This document shows, in pieces, positions 20,691-30,948 of a stretch of DNA of 64,000 bases. The stretch is taken from assembly GCF_013393345.1 (NCBI RefSeq), contig NZ_QJRF01000070.1:124001-188000 (forward strand). The letters are read 5' to 3'. The stretch is from Pseudomonas taiwanensis. Lineage in GTDB: Bacteria > Pseudomonadota > Gammaproteobacteria > Pseudomonadales > Pseudomonadaceae. The notes under the pieces were generated by a model, which was given only the letters and a program-made list of their open reading frames with translations, was not told the DNA's origin and did not search any database. Positions within the stretch are counted from its first letter, which is position 1; each line of letters begins with the position of its first letter. The translations under genes were made by a program, and so were the position numbers.

Positions 20691-21803
20691 TCAGCTACGG
20701 GCGATCAGCGCCGCGTCAGCTTCGGCCTTTGCGGCCGCCTTCTCGCGAATGAGCCGCTCCAGCTCGTCCACCAGGTTGTCGTTGTTCAGCTTCTGCGCCG
20801 GCTTGCCGTCGATGTAGACGAGGTTGTTCGGGGTACCGCCGGTGAGGCCGATATGGGCCTCCTTGGCTTCGCCCGGACCGTTGACCACACAACCGATGAC
20901 GGCGACGTCCATCGGCACCAAAAGGTCTTCGAGACGACCTTCCAGCTCGTTCATGGTCTTGACCACATCGAAGTTCTGCCGCGAGCAGCTCGGACAGGCT
21001 ATGAAGTTGATGCCACGGGAACGCAGGTGCAGGGACTTGAGGATGTCGAAGCCGACCTTGACCTCTTCCACCGGATCCGCAGCCAGGGAGATGCGGATGG
21101 TGTCGCCGATACCTTCGGCAAGCAGCATGCCCAGGCCCACTGCGGATTTCACGGTACCGGAACGCAGGCCACCGGCTTCGGTGATGCCGAGGTGCAGGGG
21201 CTGCACGATCTGCTTGGCCAGCAGGCGGTAGGCTTCGACGGCCATGAACACGTCGGATGCCTTCACGCTGACCTTGAAGTCCTGGAAGTCCAGCTTGTCG
21301 AGATGCTCCACATGGCGCAGTGCAGACTCGACCAGAGCCTGCGGCGTGGGCTCGCCGTATTTCTTCTGCAGGTCCTTCTCCAGCGAACCGGCGTTGACGC
21401 CGATGCGGATCGGGATGCCTTTGTCGCGCGCGGCATCGACCACCGCCCGGACGCGATCTTCGCGACCAATGTTGCCCGGGTTGATGCGCAGGCAGTCGAC
21501 ACCCAGCTCGGCAACGCGCAGTGCGATCTTGTAATCGAAGTGAATGTCCGCCACCAGCGGCACCTGAACCTGCTGCTTGATGCGGCCGAAGGCCTCGGCG
21601 GCGTCCATGTCCGGCACGGAAATCCGGACGATATCGACGCCGGCATCCACCAGGCGCTGGATCTGCCCGACAGTGGCGGCGACATCGCAGGTGTCGGTGT
21701 TGGTCATGCTCTGTACGGCGATCGGCGCATCACCGCCCACCGGAACCGAGCCAACCCAGATTTTCCGCGAGACGCGGCGTTTGATCGGTGATTCGCAATG
21801 CAT
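20691..21803 (-). CDS. ispG: 4-hydroxy-3-methylbut-2-enyl diphosphate synthase (flavodoxin)
   Basis: [4Fe-4S] enzyme of the MEP isoprenoid pathway (also called GcpE), which reduces MEcPP to HMBPP. 370 residues. An N-terminal TIM barrel ([47 protein letters not shown]) is followed by the C-terminal Fe-S domain with cluster cysteines in [13 protein letters not shown] and [19 protein letters not shown]. It follows rodZ with a 3-base gap. Its cluster would be supplied by the isc operon, also in this window. Confidence 0.98.
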   Translation of the reverse strand: MHCESPIKRRVSRKIWVGSVPVGGDAPIAVQSMTNTDTCDVAATVGQIQRLVDAGVDIVRISVPDMDAAEAFGRIKQQVQVPLVADIHFDYKIALRVAELGVDCLRINPGNIGREDRVRAVVDAARDKGIPIRIGVNAGSLEKDLQKKYGEPTPQALVESALRHVEHLDKLDFQDFKVSVKASDVFMAVEAYRLLAKQIVQPLHLGITEAGGLRSGTVKSAVGLGMLLAEGIGDTIRISLAADPVEEVKVGFDILKSLHLRSRGINFIACPSCSRQNFDVVKTMNELEGRLEDLLVPMDVAVIGCVVNGPGEAKEAHIGLTGGTPNNLVYIDGKPAQKLNNDNLVDELERLIREKAAAKAEADAALIARS

Positions 21804-21806
21804 GAC

Positions 21807-22901
21807 TTATTGCCCCAACTTCAGGCGCGCGGTCTCGCCGCGGACGTAAGGCGCCACGTCGACCGACTGGCCGTTGTAGCTGAGCTGGGCGCCGCGAGCG
21901 AAACCGAGGCGAACTTCCAGCGGTGCCTTGCCGGCCAACTCCAGGCTGTCGCCGGTACGTTTGAGGGCGCTGACCAGTACCTTGCCGTTGGCGTCGGTGA
22001 CCTGGGTCCAGCAATTGGCGGTGAACTGGATACGCAACACACCCTGGCCCTGCTGTGCGACCACGGGGGCCGGCGCGGGAGCTGCTGCAGGGGCGGCGGG
22101 AGCCGGGGTTGCTGCAGCGGTAGCGGGAGTCTCGGGCTGGGCAACCGCAGGCGCGGCAGGAGCGACTGCAGGCGCGGACGGCTGCGCGACGACCGGGGTG
22201 CTCGGAGCAGCGGCGATTGCCGGTGCCGGGGTCTGCGCCGGAGCGGCAGGAGCAACAGGTGCGGTCTCGCCGGCGGCAACCGGTGCAGTAGCTTCAGTGG
22301 CCGGCTGTTCAGGCTGTGCAGCGGTTTCCGGCGATACCTGGGCAGGTGCGGGCACCTGGCTTTCCTGGGCCTCGGCGACCGCCTGGTCCTCGGGTTCGTC
22401 GAGCGGGTGGATCTGGGTAGTGCCGTCGGCACTTTCCACTTCCACATGTTCCATGTTCACGCTGGCTGCTTCTTCGCTGTTGCGGCTGGAATGCTCCTGC
22501 CACCAGAAGAAGCCCACCGCGCCCAGCGCTACCAGGATGATGAAGCTGACGACACGCAGCACGCTCTGGGACAGGCGGACCGGCTCTTCGATGCGCCCCA
22601 GGCTGTGCACATTGCTGCCCTTGGCATCGGTACCAGTGAAGTGGTCGAACTCGGCGACCAGTGCAGCCTGGTCCATACCCAGGAACTTGGCGTAGGCGCG
22701 CACGTAACCACGGGCGAAGGTGTGCCCTGGCAACTGGTCGAAATCGCCGGCTTCGAGCTGGCGCACGGCATGCTCGGTCAGGTTCAGGTGACGGGCGACC
22801 TCACCCAGGCTCAGATCCTTGCTCTCACGGGCCTGACGCAGGGTTACACCTGGGTTGGCGCGGGTCGCCGCTACAGCTTCGGGATGCGACGCTTTCATCA
22901 T
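21807..22901 (-). CDS. rodZ: cytoskeleton protein RodZ
   Basis: Bitopic membrane protein that links MreB filaments to the cell-wall elongation machinery and sets rod shape. 364 residues. An N-terminal HTH_25 domain (about 15-90, GVTLRQARESKDLSLGEVAR) binds MreB. It is followed by a single transmembrane helix (LRVVSFIILVALGAVGFFWW, about 115-135). A long periplasmic Pro/Ala/Val/Thr-rich linker (about 175-285) leads to the C-terminal DUF4115 beta domain (LRIQFTANCWTQVTDANGK). The start ATGATG overlaps the pilW stop by 4 bases. The linker is of low complexity and probably varies in length between strains. Confidence 0.95.
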   Translation of the reverse strand: MMKASHPEAVAATRANPGVTLRQARESKDLSLGEVARHLNLTEHAVRQLEAGDFDQLPGHTFARGYVRAYAKFLGMDQAALVAEFDHFTGTDAKGSNVHSLGRIEEPVRLSQSVLRVVSFIILVALGAVGFFWWQEHSSRNSEEAASVNMEHVEVESADGTTQIHPLDEPEDQAVAEAQESQVPAPAQVSPETAAQPEQPATEATAPVAAGETAPVAPAAPAQTPAPAIAAAPSTPVVAQPSAPAVAPAAPAVAQPETPATAAATPAPAAPAAAPAPAPVVAQQGQGVLRIQFTANCWTQVTDANGKVLVSALKRTGDSLELAGKAPLEVRLGFARGAQLSYNGQSVDVAPYVRGETARLKLGQ

Positions 22902-23653
22902 TGCTCCGACAGGTATTGCTGATATTCCGGCGTGCCGGGATAAAGTCGTTTGAGTTGCAGACCGAGGCTGGCGGCCTGGTCACGGTCTTCGAAAATGGTC
23001 GACAGACGCGCGCCGAGTAACAGGCTGCGAGCATTCTGCGGGGCAATCTGCGAATAGCGATCGTAGTAGTCGCGAGCCGGCACGTACTGCTTTTCATCGA
23101 AAGCCAGCTGGGCCATCTCCAGCAACGCCAGGGGCTGCTGCCGGTTCAGGCGCAACGCCTTGTCGAAATGCTGTTTGGCCAGGGCCGGGTTGTTCATCTT
23201 CAGGGCGGTCAGGCCGAGGTTCTCGAATACCCGCGAGCGCTCCGGGTAGAGGTTGTCCTCTGCGGCCTGCTGGAAGCGTTCGTACGCTTCCTTGTAGCGC
23301 TTCTGCTCGTACAGGAAGGTGCCGTAGTTGTTGAGGATGCGCGGATCGTTACGGGACGACAGGGCCTTGCGGTAATGCTGGTCGGCCAGGTCCGGCTCCA
23401 TCTCGGTCTGGAACACCAGCGCCAGGGCCGCGTTGGCATCGGCGTTGGACGGATCCATCTCCAGGGCTTTCTTCAGCGGCACCTTGGCACGTTCGGTTGC
23501 GCCCTGCTTGAGGTAGCCGATGCCCAGGTTGATATACGCATCACGCGCTGCATCACGGCCCGCGTCGGTTTTCATCGGGTCGACCTGACCAGTCGACACG
23601 CAGGCCGCGAGCAATACGGAGGAAACGAGGAGCAGCGCAGCGCGCAGGGTCAT
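22898..23653 (-). CDS. pilF: type IV pilus biogenesis lipoprotein PilF/PilW
   Basis: 251-residue outer-membrane lipoprotein, the pilotin that brings the secretin PilQ to the outer membrane for type IV pili. Signal peptide with lipobox LLAAC, Cys at about 18. Six or so tetratricopeptide repeats follow (AYINLGIGYLKQGATERA, ANAALALVFQTEMEPDLAD, ILNNYGTFLYEQKRYKEA, VFENLGLTALKMNNPALAKQ). In P. aeruginosa the gene is called pilF and occupies the same place between rlmN and rodZ. It is 13 bases after rlmN. Not to be confused with the PilF/PilB ATPase of other species. Confidence 0.95.
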   Translation of the reverse strand: MTLRAALLLVSSVLLAACVSTGQVDPMKTDAGRDAARDAYINLGIGYLKQGATERAKVPLKKALEMDPSNADANAALALVFQTEMEPDLADQHYRKALSSRNDPRILNNYGTFLYEQKRYKEAYERFQQAAEDNLYPERSRVFENLGLTALKMNNPALAKQHFDKALRLNRQQPLALLEMAQLAFDEKQYVPARDYYDRYSQIAPQNARSLLLGARLSTIFEDRDQAASLGLQLKRLYPGTPEYQQYLSEQ

Positions 23654-23666
23654 GGGTTGTCCTTCT

Positions 23667-24815
23667 CTAGTTCCGGTTCGCGGCGTTACTGGACGCCTCC
23701 GCTTCGGCGTTCAGCTGGCGCACGGCGATGTAGCGCTCACTGCGACGGGTACGGTCCATGACCTGGCCGACCAGCTGGCCGCAGGCTGCATCGATGTCTT
23801 CGCCACGAGTGGTGCGGACGGTGACATTGTGCCCGGCCTTGTGCAACAGGTCCTGGAAGCGGCGGATCGCATTATTGCTCGGCCGCTCGTAACCCGAGTG
23901 CGGGAAGGGATTGAACGGAATCAGGTTGATCTTGCAGGGGAAGTCCTTGAGCAGCTCGATCATCTGGGAAGCGTGTTCGGGCTGGTCGTTGACATCCTTG
24001 AGGAGGGTGTACTCGATGGTCAGCACGCGCTTCTCGCCCAGGCGGGAGATGTAGCGGCGGCAGGCATCGAGCACTACTTCAAGGGGATACTTCTTGTTGA
24101 TCGGCACCAACTGGTTGCGCAGCGGGTCGTTCGGCGCGTGCAGCGACAGCGCGAGGGAGACATCGATCACCTCGCCCAGCTTGTCGATCATCGGCGCCAC
24201 GCCCGAGGTGGACAGGGTCACCTTGCGCTTGGAGATGCCGTAGCCGAGGTCGTCCATCATGATGTTCATGGCGGCGACCACGTTGTCGAAATTCAGTAGC
24301 GGTTCGCCCATGCCCATCATCACCACGTTGGTGATAGCACGGTCGATCTTCGCGGGAATGGTCCCGAAGGACTTGTTGGCGATCCACACCTGACCGATCA
24401 CTTCGGCGGCGGTGAGGTCGCTGTTGAAACCTTGCTTGCCCGTGGAGCAGAAGCTGCAGTCCAGGGCGCATCCGGCCTGAGACGAGACACACAACGTGCC
24501 ACGGCCGCCTTGCGGGATGTATACGGTTTCGACGCAGCTGCCGGAGGCCACGCGGACCACCCATTTGCGGGTGCCATCGCTGGAGATGTCCTGGCTGACC
24601 ACTTCCGGGCCGCGAATTTCGGCAGAGGCCTTGAGCTTGTCGCGCAAGGCCTTGCCGATATTGCTCATGGCGTCGAAATCATCGACGCCAAAGTGGTGAA
24701 TCCACTTCATCACCTGACCGGCGCGGAAGCGTTTCTCCCCGATGGACTCGAAGAAGCTTTCCAGTTGCGGCTGGGTCAGACCCAGCAGGTTCACTTTACC
24801 GGTCGATTCAGTCAT
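23667..24815 (-). CDS. rlmN: dual-specificity rRNA/tRNA adenine-C2 methyltransferase
   Basis: Radical SAM enzyme methylating C2 of A2503 in 23S rRNA and A37 in some tRNAs, which improves translational accuracy. 382 residues. N-terminal accessory domain ([30 protein letters not shown], given here in part), then the radical SAM barrel with cluster motif [15 protein letters not shown] (CxxxCxxC). [13 protein letters not shown] and the C-terminal catalytic cysteine region ([18 protein letters not shown]) follow. I chose the ATG at 24815 because GGGAGAGG lies upstream; an ATG 6 codons earlier would place that sequence inside the gene. Confidence 0.97.
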   Translation of the reverse strand: MTESTGKVNLLGLTQPQLESFFESIGEKRFRAGQVMKWIHHFGVDDFDAMSNIGKALRDKLKASAEIRGPEVVSQDISSDGTRKWVVRVASGSCVETVYIPQGGRGTLCVSSQAGCALDCSFCSTGKQGFNSDLTAAEVIGQVWIANKSFGTIPAKIDRAITNVVMMGMGEPLLNFDNVVAAMNIMMDDLGYGISKRKVTLSTSGVAPMIDKLGEVIDVSLALSLHAPNDPLRNQLVPINKKYPLEVVLDACRRYISRLGEKRVLTIEYTLLKDVNDQPEHASQMIELLKDFPCKINLIPFNPFPHSGYERPSNNAIRRFQDLLHKAGHNVTVRTTRGEDIDAACGQLVGQVMDRTRRSERYIAVRQLNAEAEASSNAANRN

Positions 24816-24839
24816 GGCTTCACCCTCTCCCATTCGCGA

Positions 24840-25271
24840 TTAGCGAATGCGAGCGCACACCTCGGTGGCGGCGAAGAAGTAGGAGATTTCGCGAGCAGCG
24901 GAAGCCTCGGAATCCGAACCGTGTACGGCGTTTTCGTCGATGGAAACGGCGTAGTCGGCGCGGATGGTGCCAGCGTCGGCTTTCTTCGGATCGGTGGCGC
25001 CCATCAGCTCACGGTTCTTGGCAACGGCGTTCTCGCCTTCCAGAACCTGAACGACTACCGGACCGGAAGTCATGAAGGAAACCAGGTCCTTGAAGAAAGG
25101 ACGCTCTTTGTGCTCAGCGTAGAAACCGCCGGCTTCGCGCTCGGACAGTTGAACCATCTTGGCGGCAACGACGCGCAGGCCGGCCTTTTCGAAGCGGGTG
25201 ATGATCTCGCCCACTACGTTCTTGGCAACAGCGTCCGGCTTGATGATGGAGAGAGTACGTTCGACAGCCAT
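24840..25271 (-). CDS. ndk: nucleoside diphosphate kinase
   Basis: Transfers the gamma phosphate from ATP to other NDPs, balancing NTP and dNTP pools; in pseudomonads also linked to alginate production and virulence. 143 residues, normal. N-terminus [17 protein letters not shown]. The usual catalytic signature N-x-x-H-G-S-D is present as ENAVHGSDS, with His as phosphoryl carrier. It lies between iscX and rlmN; an iscX terminator lies upstream, so it probably has its own promoter in that gap. Confidence 0.98.
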   Translation of the reverse strand: MAVERTLSIIKPDAVAKNVVGEIITRFEKAGLRVVAAKMVQLSEREAGGFYAEHKERPFFKDLVSFMTSGPVVVQVLEGENAVAKNRELMGATDPKKADAGTIRADYAVSIDENAVHGSDSEASAAREISYFFAATEVCARIR

Positions 25272-25300
25272 GGAAAAACTCCAGAAACAAGGATTAAAGC

Positions 25301-25332
25301 GAAAAATTAAACCCGCGAATTATACGCGGGTT
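25301..25332 (-). terminator. rho-independent terminator of the isc operon, with TATAAT in its loop
   Basis: AACCCGCG and CGCGGGTT pair (8 bp) across the loop. On the minus strand the stem is followed by TAATTTTT. The loop contains a perfect TATAAT (25324-25319), which could also act as the -10 of ndk, but the -35 at 17 bases (TACGCA) matches only 3 of 6. Confidence 0.8.
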
Positions 25333-25374
25333 AGGGGGAAATGCGTAGGGCCGGAGCCCAGGGGTGGACGTCGC

Positions 25375-25575
25375 TCAGTCGGCTTCTTCGATCCAGGCGG
25401 CCTGCACGGCCTCCAGGACCTTCTCGCCACCACGATGCGGATCATCGGAGAACTCCGGCAGGGCCAGGATCCAGTTGTGCAGATCGACGAAGTTCACGTA
25501 GCGCGGGTCGACATCCGGCTTGGTTTCAGCGAGCTGGATGGCGATTTCGAGTACGTCAGTCCATTTCAGGCTCAT
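25375..25575 (-). CDS. iscX: Fe-S assembly protein IscX
   Basis: 66-residue acidic helical protein that binds IscS and Fe and modulates the rate of cluster assembly. It begins SLKWTDVLEIAIQLAETKPDVDP and contains FVDLHNWILALPEFSDDP, the family core; both the HNWI segment and acidic C-terminus match. It is the last gene of the isc operon, 2 bases after fdx and followed by the terminator at 25301-25332. Confidence 0.97.
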   Translation of the reverse strand: MSLKWTDVLEIAIQLAETKPDVDPRYVNFVDLHNWILALPEFSDDPHRGGEKVLEAVQAAWIEEAD

Positions 25576-25577
25576 GC

Positions 25578-25916
25578 TCAGTGACCCTCGGAAACCTGGT
25601 TGATGGTGTATTTCGGGATTTCCACCACCAGGTCTTCATCAGCCACCAATGCCTGGCAGGACAGGCGGGAATTTGGCTCCAGGCCCCACGCCTTGTCCAG
25701 CATGTCGTCTTCCAGTTCGTCGGAAGCTTCCATGGAGTTGAAACCCTCACGCACCACCACGTGGCAGGTGGTGCAGGCACAGGACTTCTCGCACGCGTGC
25801 TCGATGTCGATGCCGCTGCGCAGGGCGGCATTCAGGATGCTTTCGCCCGGCTGCGCTTCGATCACGGCACCCTCGGGGCAATGCTCGGCGTGGGGCAGGA
25901 AGATGATCTGCGGCAT
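25578..25916 (-). CDS. fdx: ISC-system [2Fe-2S] ferredoxin
   Basis: Vertebrate-type [2Fe-2S] ferredoxin supplying electrons for cluster assembly on IscU. 112 residues. Cluster cysteines are in HACEKSCACTTCHVVV (C-x5-C-x2-C) and the distant SRLSCQALV. I chose the ATG at 25916 (MPQIIFLPHAEHCPEG), which gives the normal length; a longer frame upstream overlaps the end of hscA and is unlikely. The gene lies 7 bases after hscA and 2 bases before iscX. Confidence 0.97.
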   Translation of the reverse strand: MPQIIFLPHAEHCPEGAVIEAQPGESILNAALRSGIDIEHACEKSCACTTCHVVVREGFNSMEASDELEDDMLDKAWGLEPNSRLSCQALVADEDLVVEIPKYTINQVSEGH

Positions 25917-25923
25917 TTCTGGT

Positions 25924-27783
25924 TCAATCCTCGATTTCGTTGAGTCGGCGGCCGGACAGGGCAGCCTTGACGGCGGCATCCATACGACGCGCAGCAAAGG
26001 CATCGGTCACCTGGGACAGGCGCTTGATCTGGGCCTCGATGGCGACGACATCACTGCCGATCGCCAACTCGCTCAGGGTCTGCATGCTGTCGAGGATGGC
26101 GGCGCGCTCGGTATCGTCCAGCAGGCGCTCCCCATCGACGTCCAGCGCAGCCTGGACAGCTTCCAGCAGGCGCTCGGCCTCGACCTGCTGCTCGCGCAGG
26201 GCACGGGCGTTCTTGTCTTCGCCGGCGTATTCGAAGGAGTCCTTCAGCATGCGAGAGATTTCGCCATCGGTCAGGCCATAGGATGGCTTCACCTGGATAC
26301 TCGCCTCGACGCCGGACGCCAGTTCGCGAGCGGTCACACCCAGCAGGCCGTCGGCATCCACCTGGAAGGTCACACGAATCTTCGCCGCCCCCGCCACCAT
26401 CGGCGGAATGCCGCGCAACTCGAAGCGCGCCAGGGAACGGCAATCCTTGATCAGCTCGCGCTCACCCTGGAGCACGTGGATCATCATGGCCGTCTGGCCA
26501 TCCTTGTAGGTGGTGAAGTCCTGGGCGCGAGCCACTGGAATCGTGGTGTTGCGCGGAATCACCTTCTCCATCAGCCCGCCCATGGTTTCCAGGCCGAGCG
26601 ACAGCGGAATCACGTCGAGCAACAGCAGCTCTTCGCCGCGCTTGTTCCCCGCCAGGGTATCGGCCTGCACGGCAGCACCAATGGCCACGACCTGATCAGG
26701 ATCGATATCGGTCAGCGGCTGGCGGCCGAACATCTCCGCCGCTGCCTCGCGAACGCGCGGCACGCGGGTGGAACCGCCGACCATGACAACGGCTTCGACC
26801 TCATCCAGCTCGATGCCGGCATCCCGCACGGCGCGACGACAGGCCTTGAGGCTGCGGGCGACCATGGGCTCGATCAGGGCGTCGAACTGTGCGCGAGTGA
26901 GCACGCCGCGCCAATCGCCATGGACCAGCTCGACGCTGCCGGCATCGGTCAGGGCTTCCTTCGCATCGCAGGCAGTACGCAACAGGCTGCGCTGTGCGCC
27001 AGGATCGAGATCAGCGGAAAGACCAGCCTGCTCGACTATCCAGCCAGCAATCGCATGATCGAAATCATCACCGCCCAGCGCGCTGTCGCCGCCGGTGGCC
27101 ATGACTTCGAAGACGCCACGAGACAGGCGCAGGATGGAGATATCGAAGGTGCCGCCGCCCAGGTCGTAGATGGCGACCACGCCTTCGGCCTGCTTGTCCA
27201 GGCCATAGGCCACGGCAGCTGCGGTAGGTTCGTTGAGCAGACGCAACACGTTGAGCCCGGCCAGACGCGCAGCGTCCTTGGTGGCCTGGCGCTGGGCCTC
27301 ATCGAAGTACGCCGGCACGGTGATCACCGCACCCACAAGCTCGCCACCGAGGGTCTGCTCGGCGCGCTGACGCAGGGCCTTGAGAATATCGGCCGAGACT
27401 TCCACCGGGCTCTTGGCGCCCTGGACGGTCTCGATGAAGGGCATGTGCGATTCGCCACCCACGAAGCGATAGGGCAGTTGCTCGCCCAATTGCTTGACGT
27501 CTTCCAGTCCACGCCCCATGAAGCGCTTGACGGAAATAATGGTGTTGAACGGATCACTGGCGGCAGCCTGCTTGGCGCTGCGGCCAACTTCGACGCGATC
27601 GGCGTGATAGCGGACCGCAGAAGGCAGGATGACCTGTCCATCGTCATCCGGCAGGGGTTCGGCGACACCGCTGCGCACGGCAGCGACCAGCGAATTGGTG
27701 GTACCCAGGTCAATACCCACCGCCAGGCGGCGCTGGTGCGGCTGGGGGCTCAGCCCGGGTTCGGCGATCTGCAGTAAGGCCAT
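25924..27783 (-). CDS. hscA: Fe-S assembly chaperone HscA
   Basis: Specialised Hsp70 that, with HscB, binds the LPPVK motif of IscU and drives release of the cluster to acceptor proteins using ATP. 619 residues. The actin-like ATPase domain shows [65 protein letters not shown] and [15 protein letters not shown]. The substrate domain (from about 385, [13 protein letters not shown]) and lid helices follow. It lies 47 bases after hscB, with no clear Shine-Dalgarno before its ATG. Confidence 0.98.
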   Translation of the reverse strand: MALLQIAEPGLSPQPHQRRLAVGIDLGTTNSLVAAVRSGVAEPLPDDDGQVILPSAVRYHADRVEVGRSAKQAAASDPFNTIISVKRFMGRGLEDVKQLGEQLPYRFVGGESHMPFIETVQGAKSPVEVSADILKALRQRAEQTLGGELVGAVITVPAYFDEAQRQATKDAARLAGLNVLRLLNEPTAAAVAYGLDKQAEGVVAIYDLGGGTFDISILRLSRGVFEVMATGGDSALGGDDFDHAIAGWIVEQAGLSADLDPGAQRSLLRTACDAKEALTDAGSVELVHGDWRGVLTRAQFDALIEPMVARSLKACRRAVRDAGIELDEVEAVVMVGGSTRVPRVREAAAEMFGRQPLTDIDPDQVVAIGAAVQADTLAGNKRGEELLLLDVIPLSLGLETMGGLMEKVIPRNTTIPVARAQDFTTYKDGQTAMMIHVLQGERELIKDCRSLARFELRGIPPMVAGAAKIRVTFQVDADGLLGVTARELASGVEASIQVKPSYGLTDGEISRMLKDSFEYAGEDKNARALREQQVEAERLLEAVQAALDVDGERLLDDTERAAILDSMQTLSELAIGSDVVAIEAQIKRLSQVTDAFAARRMDAAVKAALSGRRLNEIED

Positions 27784-27830
27784 GCTTGTCTATTTATCAG
27801 GCGTACCGGCAACCATGACGGCATCGCGGG

Positions 27831-28352
27831 TTAATCGTCGAGGCGCTCTTCCAGTTGGCGCACTTCGTGGGTCAGCTTGTCGAGGAACTGCATACGGCGC
27901 GCCAGACGCTCTGCATCTTCGCGGCGCTCGCCATCATCCCAGCACTCGGCGAACTCGACATCCAGCTCCGCCTGCGCCGCCTTGAGCCGGCGCTTGAACG
28001 CACCCGCACCATCAAGGTCCGCGCTGTCGTGCAATTCCTCTAGCTCTTCGCGCCACTGCATCTGCTGCAGCAGGAACTGAGGGTCCTGCACCGTAACTTC
28101 CAGCGGCAGCTCCTGCCCCTTCAGCGCCAGCAGATAAAGTGCCCGTCGCGGCGCGCTCTTCAGTGTCTGGTATGCATCGTTGAGCTGCGCCGCGCGCTCC
28201 AGCGCCAGACGCTGCTCACGCTCGGAGGCATCGGCGAAACGGTCGGGATGGACGGTACGCGCCAGCTCGCGATAACGCGCCGCAAGCTGGTCAAGGTCCA
28301 GTCGATAACCCGGCTTCAGGTCGAACAGGGCGAAATGACAGGGAGTTCCCAC
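27831..28352 (-). CDS. hscB: Fe-S assembly co-chaperone HscB
   Basis: J-protein that delivers IscU to HscA and stimulates its ATPase. 173 residues. The J domain has the HPD motif in [16 protein letters not shown]; the C-terminal three-helix domain (about 85-173) binds IscU. There is no ATG at the right place: the GTG at 28352, preceded by GAGG and followed by [11 protein letters not shown], gives the normal pseudomonad N-terminus. It lies 7 bases after iscA. Confidence 0.96.
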   Translation of the reverse strand: MGTPCHFALFDLKPGYRLDLDQLAARYRELARTVHPDRFADASEREQRLALERAAQLNDAYQTLKSAPRRALYLLALKGQELPLEVTVQDPQFLLQQMQWREELEELHDSADLDGAGAFKRRLKAAQAELDVEFAECWDDGERREDAERLARRMQFLDKLTHEVRQLEERLDD

Positions 28353-28359
28353 ACACGCC

Positions 28360-28683
28360 TCAGACGTTGAAGCTCTCGCCGCAGCCACACTCACCGCGCA
28401 CGTTAGGGTTATTGAACTTGAAGCCCTCGTTGAGCCCTTCGCGAACGAAGTCCAGCTCAGTGCCATCGAGATAGGTCAGGCTCTTGGGATCGATGATCAC
28501 CTTGACGCCATGACTCTCGAAGACCAGGTCTTCAGCAGTCAACTCGTCGACGAACTCCAGCACATAGGCGAGACCGGAGCAGCCAGTCGTACGCACCCCC
28601 AGACGGATACCTTCACCCTTGCCGCGTCCGTCGATGGAACGCTGCACGTGACGGGCGGCGGATTCGGTCATGCTGATGGCCAT
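28360..28683 (-). CDS. iscA: A-type Fe-S carrier IscA
   Basis: A-type carrier that transfers clusters, mainly for [4Fe-4S] targets. 107 residues. The three conserved cysteines are present in [11 protein letters not shown] and [10 protein letters not shown]. The family core [16 protein letters not shown] and FKFNNPNV are intact. The ATG at 28683 follows AAGGAG at 6 bases, a strong site. Position in the isc operon separates it from the related ErpA and SufA. Confidence 0.97.
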   Translation of the reverse strand: MAISMTESAARHVQRSIDGRGKGEGIRLGVRTTGCSGLAYVLEFVDELTAEDLVFESHGVKVIIDPKSLTYLDGTELDFVREGLNEGFKFNNPNVRGECGCGESFNV

Positions 28684-28708
28684 TGCAACTCCTTACTCGT
28701 TCGAGCGC

Positions 28709-29095
28709 TTAGAGCAGACCCTTCTTCTGCTTGTAGTCATGGACGGCCGCCTTGATGGCGTCCTCAGCCAGTACCGAGCAGTGGATCTTCACCGGCGGCA
28801 GAGCCAGCTCTTCGGCAATGGTGGTGTTCTTGATGGCAGCCGCTTCGTCCAGGGTCTTGCCCTTCATCCACTCAGTGGCGAGGGAGCTGGAAGCGATGGC
28901 GGAACCGCAGCCGTAGGTCTTGAACTTGGCGTCTTCGATCACGCCCTGCTCGTTGACCTTGATCTGCAAGCGCATCACGTCGCCGCAGGCCGGCGCGCCG
29001 ACCATGCCAGTGCCCACGTCGGGGTCCTGGGCGTCGAGCTTGCCGACGTTACGCGGGTTTTCGTAGTGGTCGATGACCTTGTCGCTGTATGCCAT
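28709..29095 (-). CDS. iscU: Fe-S cluster scaffold IscU
   Basis: Scaffold on which [2Fe-2S] clusters are built from IscS sulfur. 128 residues. Ligand cysteines and Asp are in GAPACGDVMRLQ, TYGCGSAIASSS and HCSVLAEDA. The HscA recognition motif LPPVK immediately precedes KIHCSVL. Starts MAYSDKVIDHYENPRNVG, typical for gamma-proteobacteria. Confidence 0.98.
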   Translation of the reverse strand: MAYSDKVIDHYENPRNVGKLDAQDPDVGTGMVGAPACGDVMRLQIKVNEQGVIEDAKFKTYGCGSAIASSSLATEWMKGKTLDEAAAIKNTTIAEELALPPVKIHCSVLAEDAIKAAVHDYKQKKGLL

Positions 29096-29125
29096 GGTAA
29101 CTATTCCTCACTCATCAGGGTGGCG

Positions 29126-30340
29126 TCAGTGCGCCTGCCATTCGACCTGGGAAAGGTCGACGCCCTCTTTATACATATCCCACAGCGGGGACAGTTCACG
29201 GAGCTTGCTGACCGCTTCGCGCACCTTGGCAGCGGCGTAGTCCACTTCGTCCTCGGTGGTGAAACGACCGAAGGTGAAGCGGATGGAGCTGTGCGCCAGC
29301 TCGTCGTTGCGGCCCAGGGCGCGCAGCACGTAGGACGGCTCCAGGGAAGCCGAGGTGCAGGCGGAACCGGAGGAGACCGCGAGGTCCTTGAGCGCCATGA
29401 TCAGCGACTCGCCTTCGACGTAGTTGAAGCTGACGTTCATGTTGTGCGGCACGCGCGCCGTGGCGCTGCCGTTCAGATAGAGCTCTTCCATGCCATCGAT
29501 CTGGGACCAGAAGCGATCAGCCAGGGCCTTGATACGCAAGCGCTCGGAGGCCATTTCCTGCTTGGCGATGTGGAAGGCTTCACCCATGCCGACGATCTGG
29601 TGGGTCGCCAGGGTGCCGGAGCGCATGCCGCGCTCGTGACCGCCGCCGTGCATCATGGCTTCGAGGCGCACACGCGGCTTGCGGCGGACGTAGAGCGCGC
29701 CGATGCCTTTCGGGCCGTAGGTCTTGTGGGCAGAGAAGGACATCAGGTCGACCTTCAGCTTCTCCAGGTCGATCTCGACCTTGCCGGTGGACTGGGCAGC
29801 GTCGACGTGGAAAAGGATGCCGCGGGCACGGGTCAGCTCGCCGATGGCGGCGATGTCGTTGATGGTGCCGATTTCGTTGTTCACGTGCATGACGGAAACC
29901 AGGATGGTGTCGTCACGCAGGGCAGCCTCGACCATGGCCGGAGTGATCAGGCCATCTTCGCCCGGCTCCAGGTAGGTCACTTCGAAGCCTTCGCGCTCCA
30001 GCTGGCGGGTGGTGTCCAGGACCGCCTTGTGCTCGATCTTCGAGGTAATGATGTGCTTGCCCTTGCCACCGTAGAAGTGTGCAACACCCTTGATGGCCAG
30101 GTTGTCGGACTCGGTCGCACCGGAAGTCCAGACGATTTCGCGAGGGTCCGCATTGACCAGCTCAGCGACCTGACGACGAGCATTCTCCACCGATTCTTCA
30201 GCTTTCCAGCCGAACACGTGGGAGCGCGAGGCCGGGTTGCCGAAGTTGCCGTCCACCAGCAGGCACTCGCTCATTTTCTGAGCGACGCGCGGGTCCACCG
30301 GCGTAGTGGCGGAGTAGTCGAGGTAGATCGGCAATTTCAT
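29126..30340 (-). CDS. iscS: cysteine desulfurase IscS
   Basis: PLP enzyme that takes sulfur from cysteine as a persulfide and supplies IscU, tRNA thiolation and other paths. 404 residues, the expected length. N-terminus [21 protein letters not shown] lysine in [15 protein letters not shown]; active-site loop Cys in [18 protein letters not shown] chose the ATG at 30340 with GGAGAG upstream; ten upstream in-frame residues are discarded. It is 49 bases downstream of iscR. Confidence 0.98.
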   Translation of the reverse strand: MKLPIYLDYSATTPVDPRVAQKMSECLLVDGNFGNPASRSHVFGWKAEESVENARRQVAELVNADPREIVWTSGATESDNLAIKGVAHFYGGKGKHIITSKIEHKAVLDTTRQLEREGFEVTYLEPGEDGLITPAMVEAALRDDTILVSVMHVNNEIGTINDIAAIGELTRARGILFHVDAAQSTGKVEIDLEKLKVDLMSFSAHKTYGPKGIGALYVRRKPRVRLEAMMHGGGHERGMRSGTLATHQIVGMGEAFHIAKQEMASERLRIKALADRFWSQIDGMEELYLNGSATARVPHNMNVSFNYVEGESLIMALKDLAVSSGSACTSASLEPSYVLRALGRNDELAHSSIRFTFGRFTTEDEVDYAAAKVREAVSKLRELSPLWDMYKEGVDLSQVEWQAH

Positions 30341-30389
30341 CGGGGCTCTCCTATCAGGTATCGGGGCCAATCACGGGCCGGCGCCCTGC

Positions 30390-30887
30390 TCAATCGATGG
30401 CGGACGCTTCAATCTTATCGAGGTGCGGCATCCTGCCATTGCTTCCACAGCGGCGTTGATCCTGTCGCTGTGCGACCTCTTGAACCTCACGGCGATTGAC
30501 CAGGTCGGCCAAGCTGATGCCGCTGAGGAACTCGTGGATCTGCAGACTCAGATCACACCAGAGGTGGTGGGTAAGGCAGGTATCGCCGGAATGGCAATCG
30601 CCCAGGCCTTGGCAACGGGTGGCATCTACCGACTCGTTGACCGCATCTATTACCTGGGCGACATGAATGCCATGCATGTCGCGGGAAAGCTGGTAGCCAC
30701 CGCCCGGGCCGCGCACACTGCTGACCAGGTTGCCGCGACGGAGCTTGGCGAAAAGCTGCTCGAGGTAGGACAGGGAAATGCCCTGCCGCTCGGAAATATC
30801 AGCCAGGGACACCGGCCCATGCTGCGCATGCAGCGCCAGGTCGAGCATGGCGGTGACGGCGTAACGGCCTTTGGTGGTCAGTCGCAT
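30390..30887 (-). CDS. iscR: Fe-S-sensing transcriptional regulator IscR
   Basis: Rrf2-family winged-helix regulator that, with a [2Fe-2S] cluster, represses its own isc operon and controls oxidative-stress genes. 165 residues. Starts [20 protein letters not shown]; the DNA-recognition helix is [18 protein letters not shown]; the wing is [11 protein letters not shown]. Cluster ligands are Cys and His in [21 protein letters not shown] chose the ATG at 30887; a GTG four codons upstream is the alternative. The promoter and two IscR-type boxes lie at 30920-30976. Confidence 0.97.
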   Translation of the reverse strand: MRLTTKGRYAVTAMLDLALHAQHGPVSLADISERQGISLSYLEQLFAKLRRGNLVSSVRGPGGGYQLSRDMHGIHVAQVIDAVNESVDATRCQGLGDCHSGDTCLTHHLWCDLSLQIHEFLSGISLADLVNRREVQEVAQRQDQRRCGSNGRMPHLDKIEASAID

Positions 30888-30919
30888 GGTGAGTACCACG
30901 GGATCGCTGGAATGCAGCG

Positions 30920-30948
30920 AGTATGCGATTCCCGACTATTTAAGTCAA
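30920..30948 (-). promoter_or_regulatory. sigma70 promoter of the isc operon
   Basis: On the minus strand TTGACT (30948-30943), a 17-base spacer and CATACT (30925-30920). Expected start is near 30913, about 26 bases before iscR. The -35 and spacer lie within an IscR-type box. Confidence 0.75.

Noticed and set aside
25600-27777. Open frame of about 725 codons opposite fdx and hscA
   Set aside because: Antisense shadow; both minus-strand genes are secure.
28350-28466. Longer N-terminus or frameshift in hscB because no ATG is present
   Set aside because: A GTG with a good ribosome site gives exactly the family N-terminus; the upstream extension overlaps iscA in a different frame.
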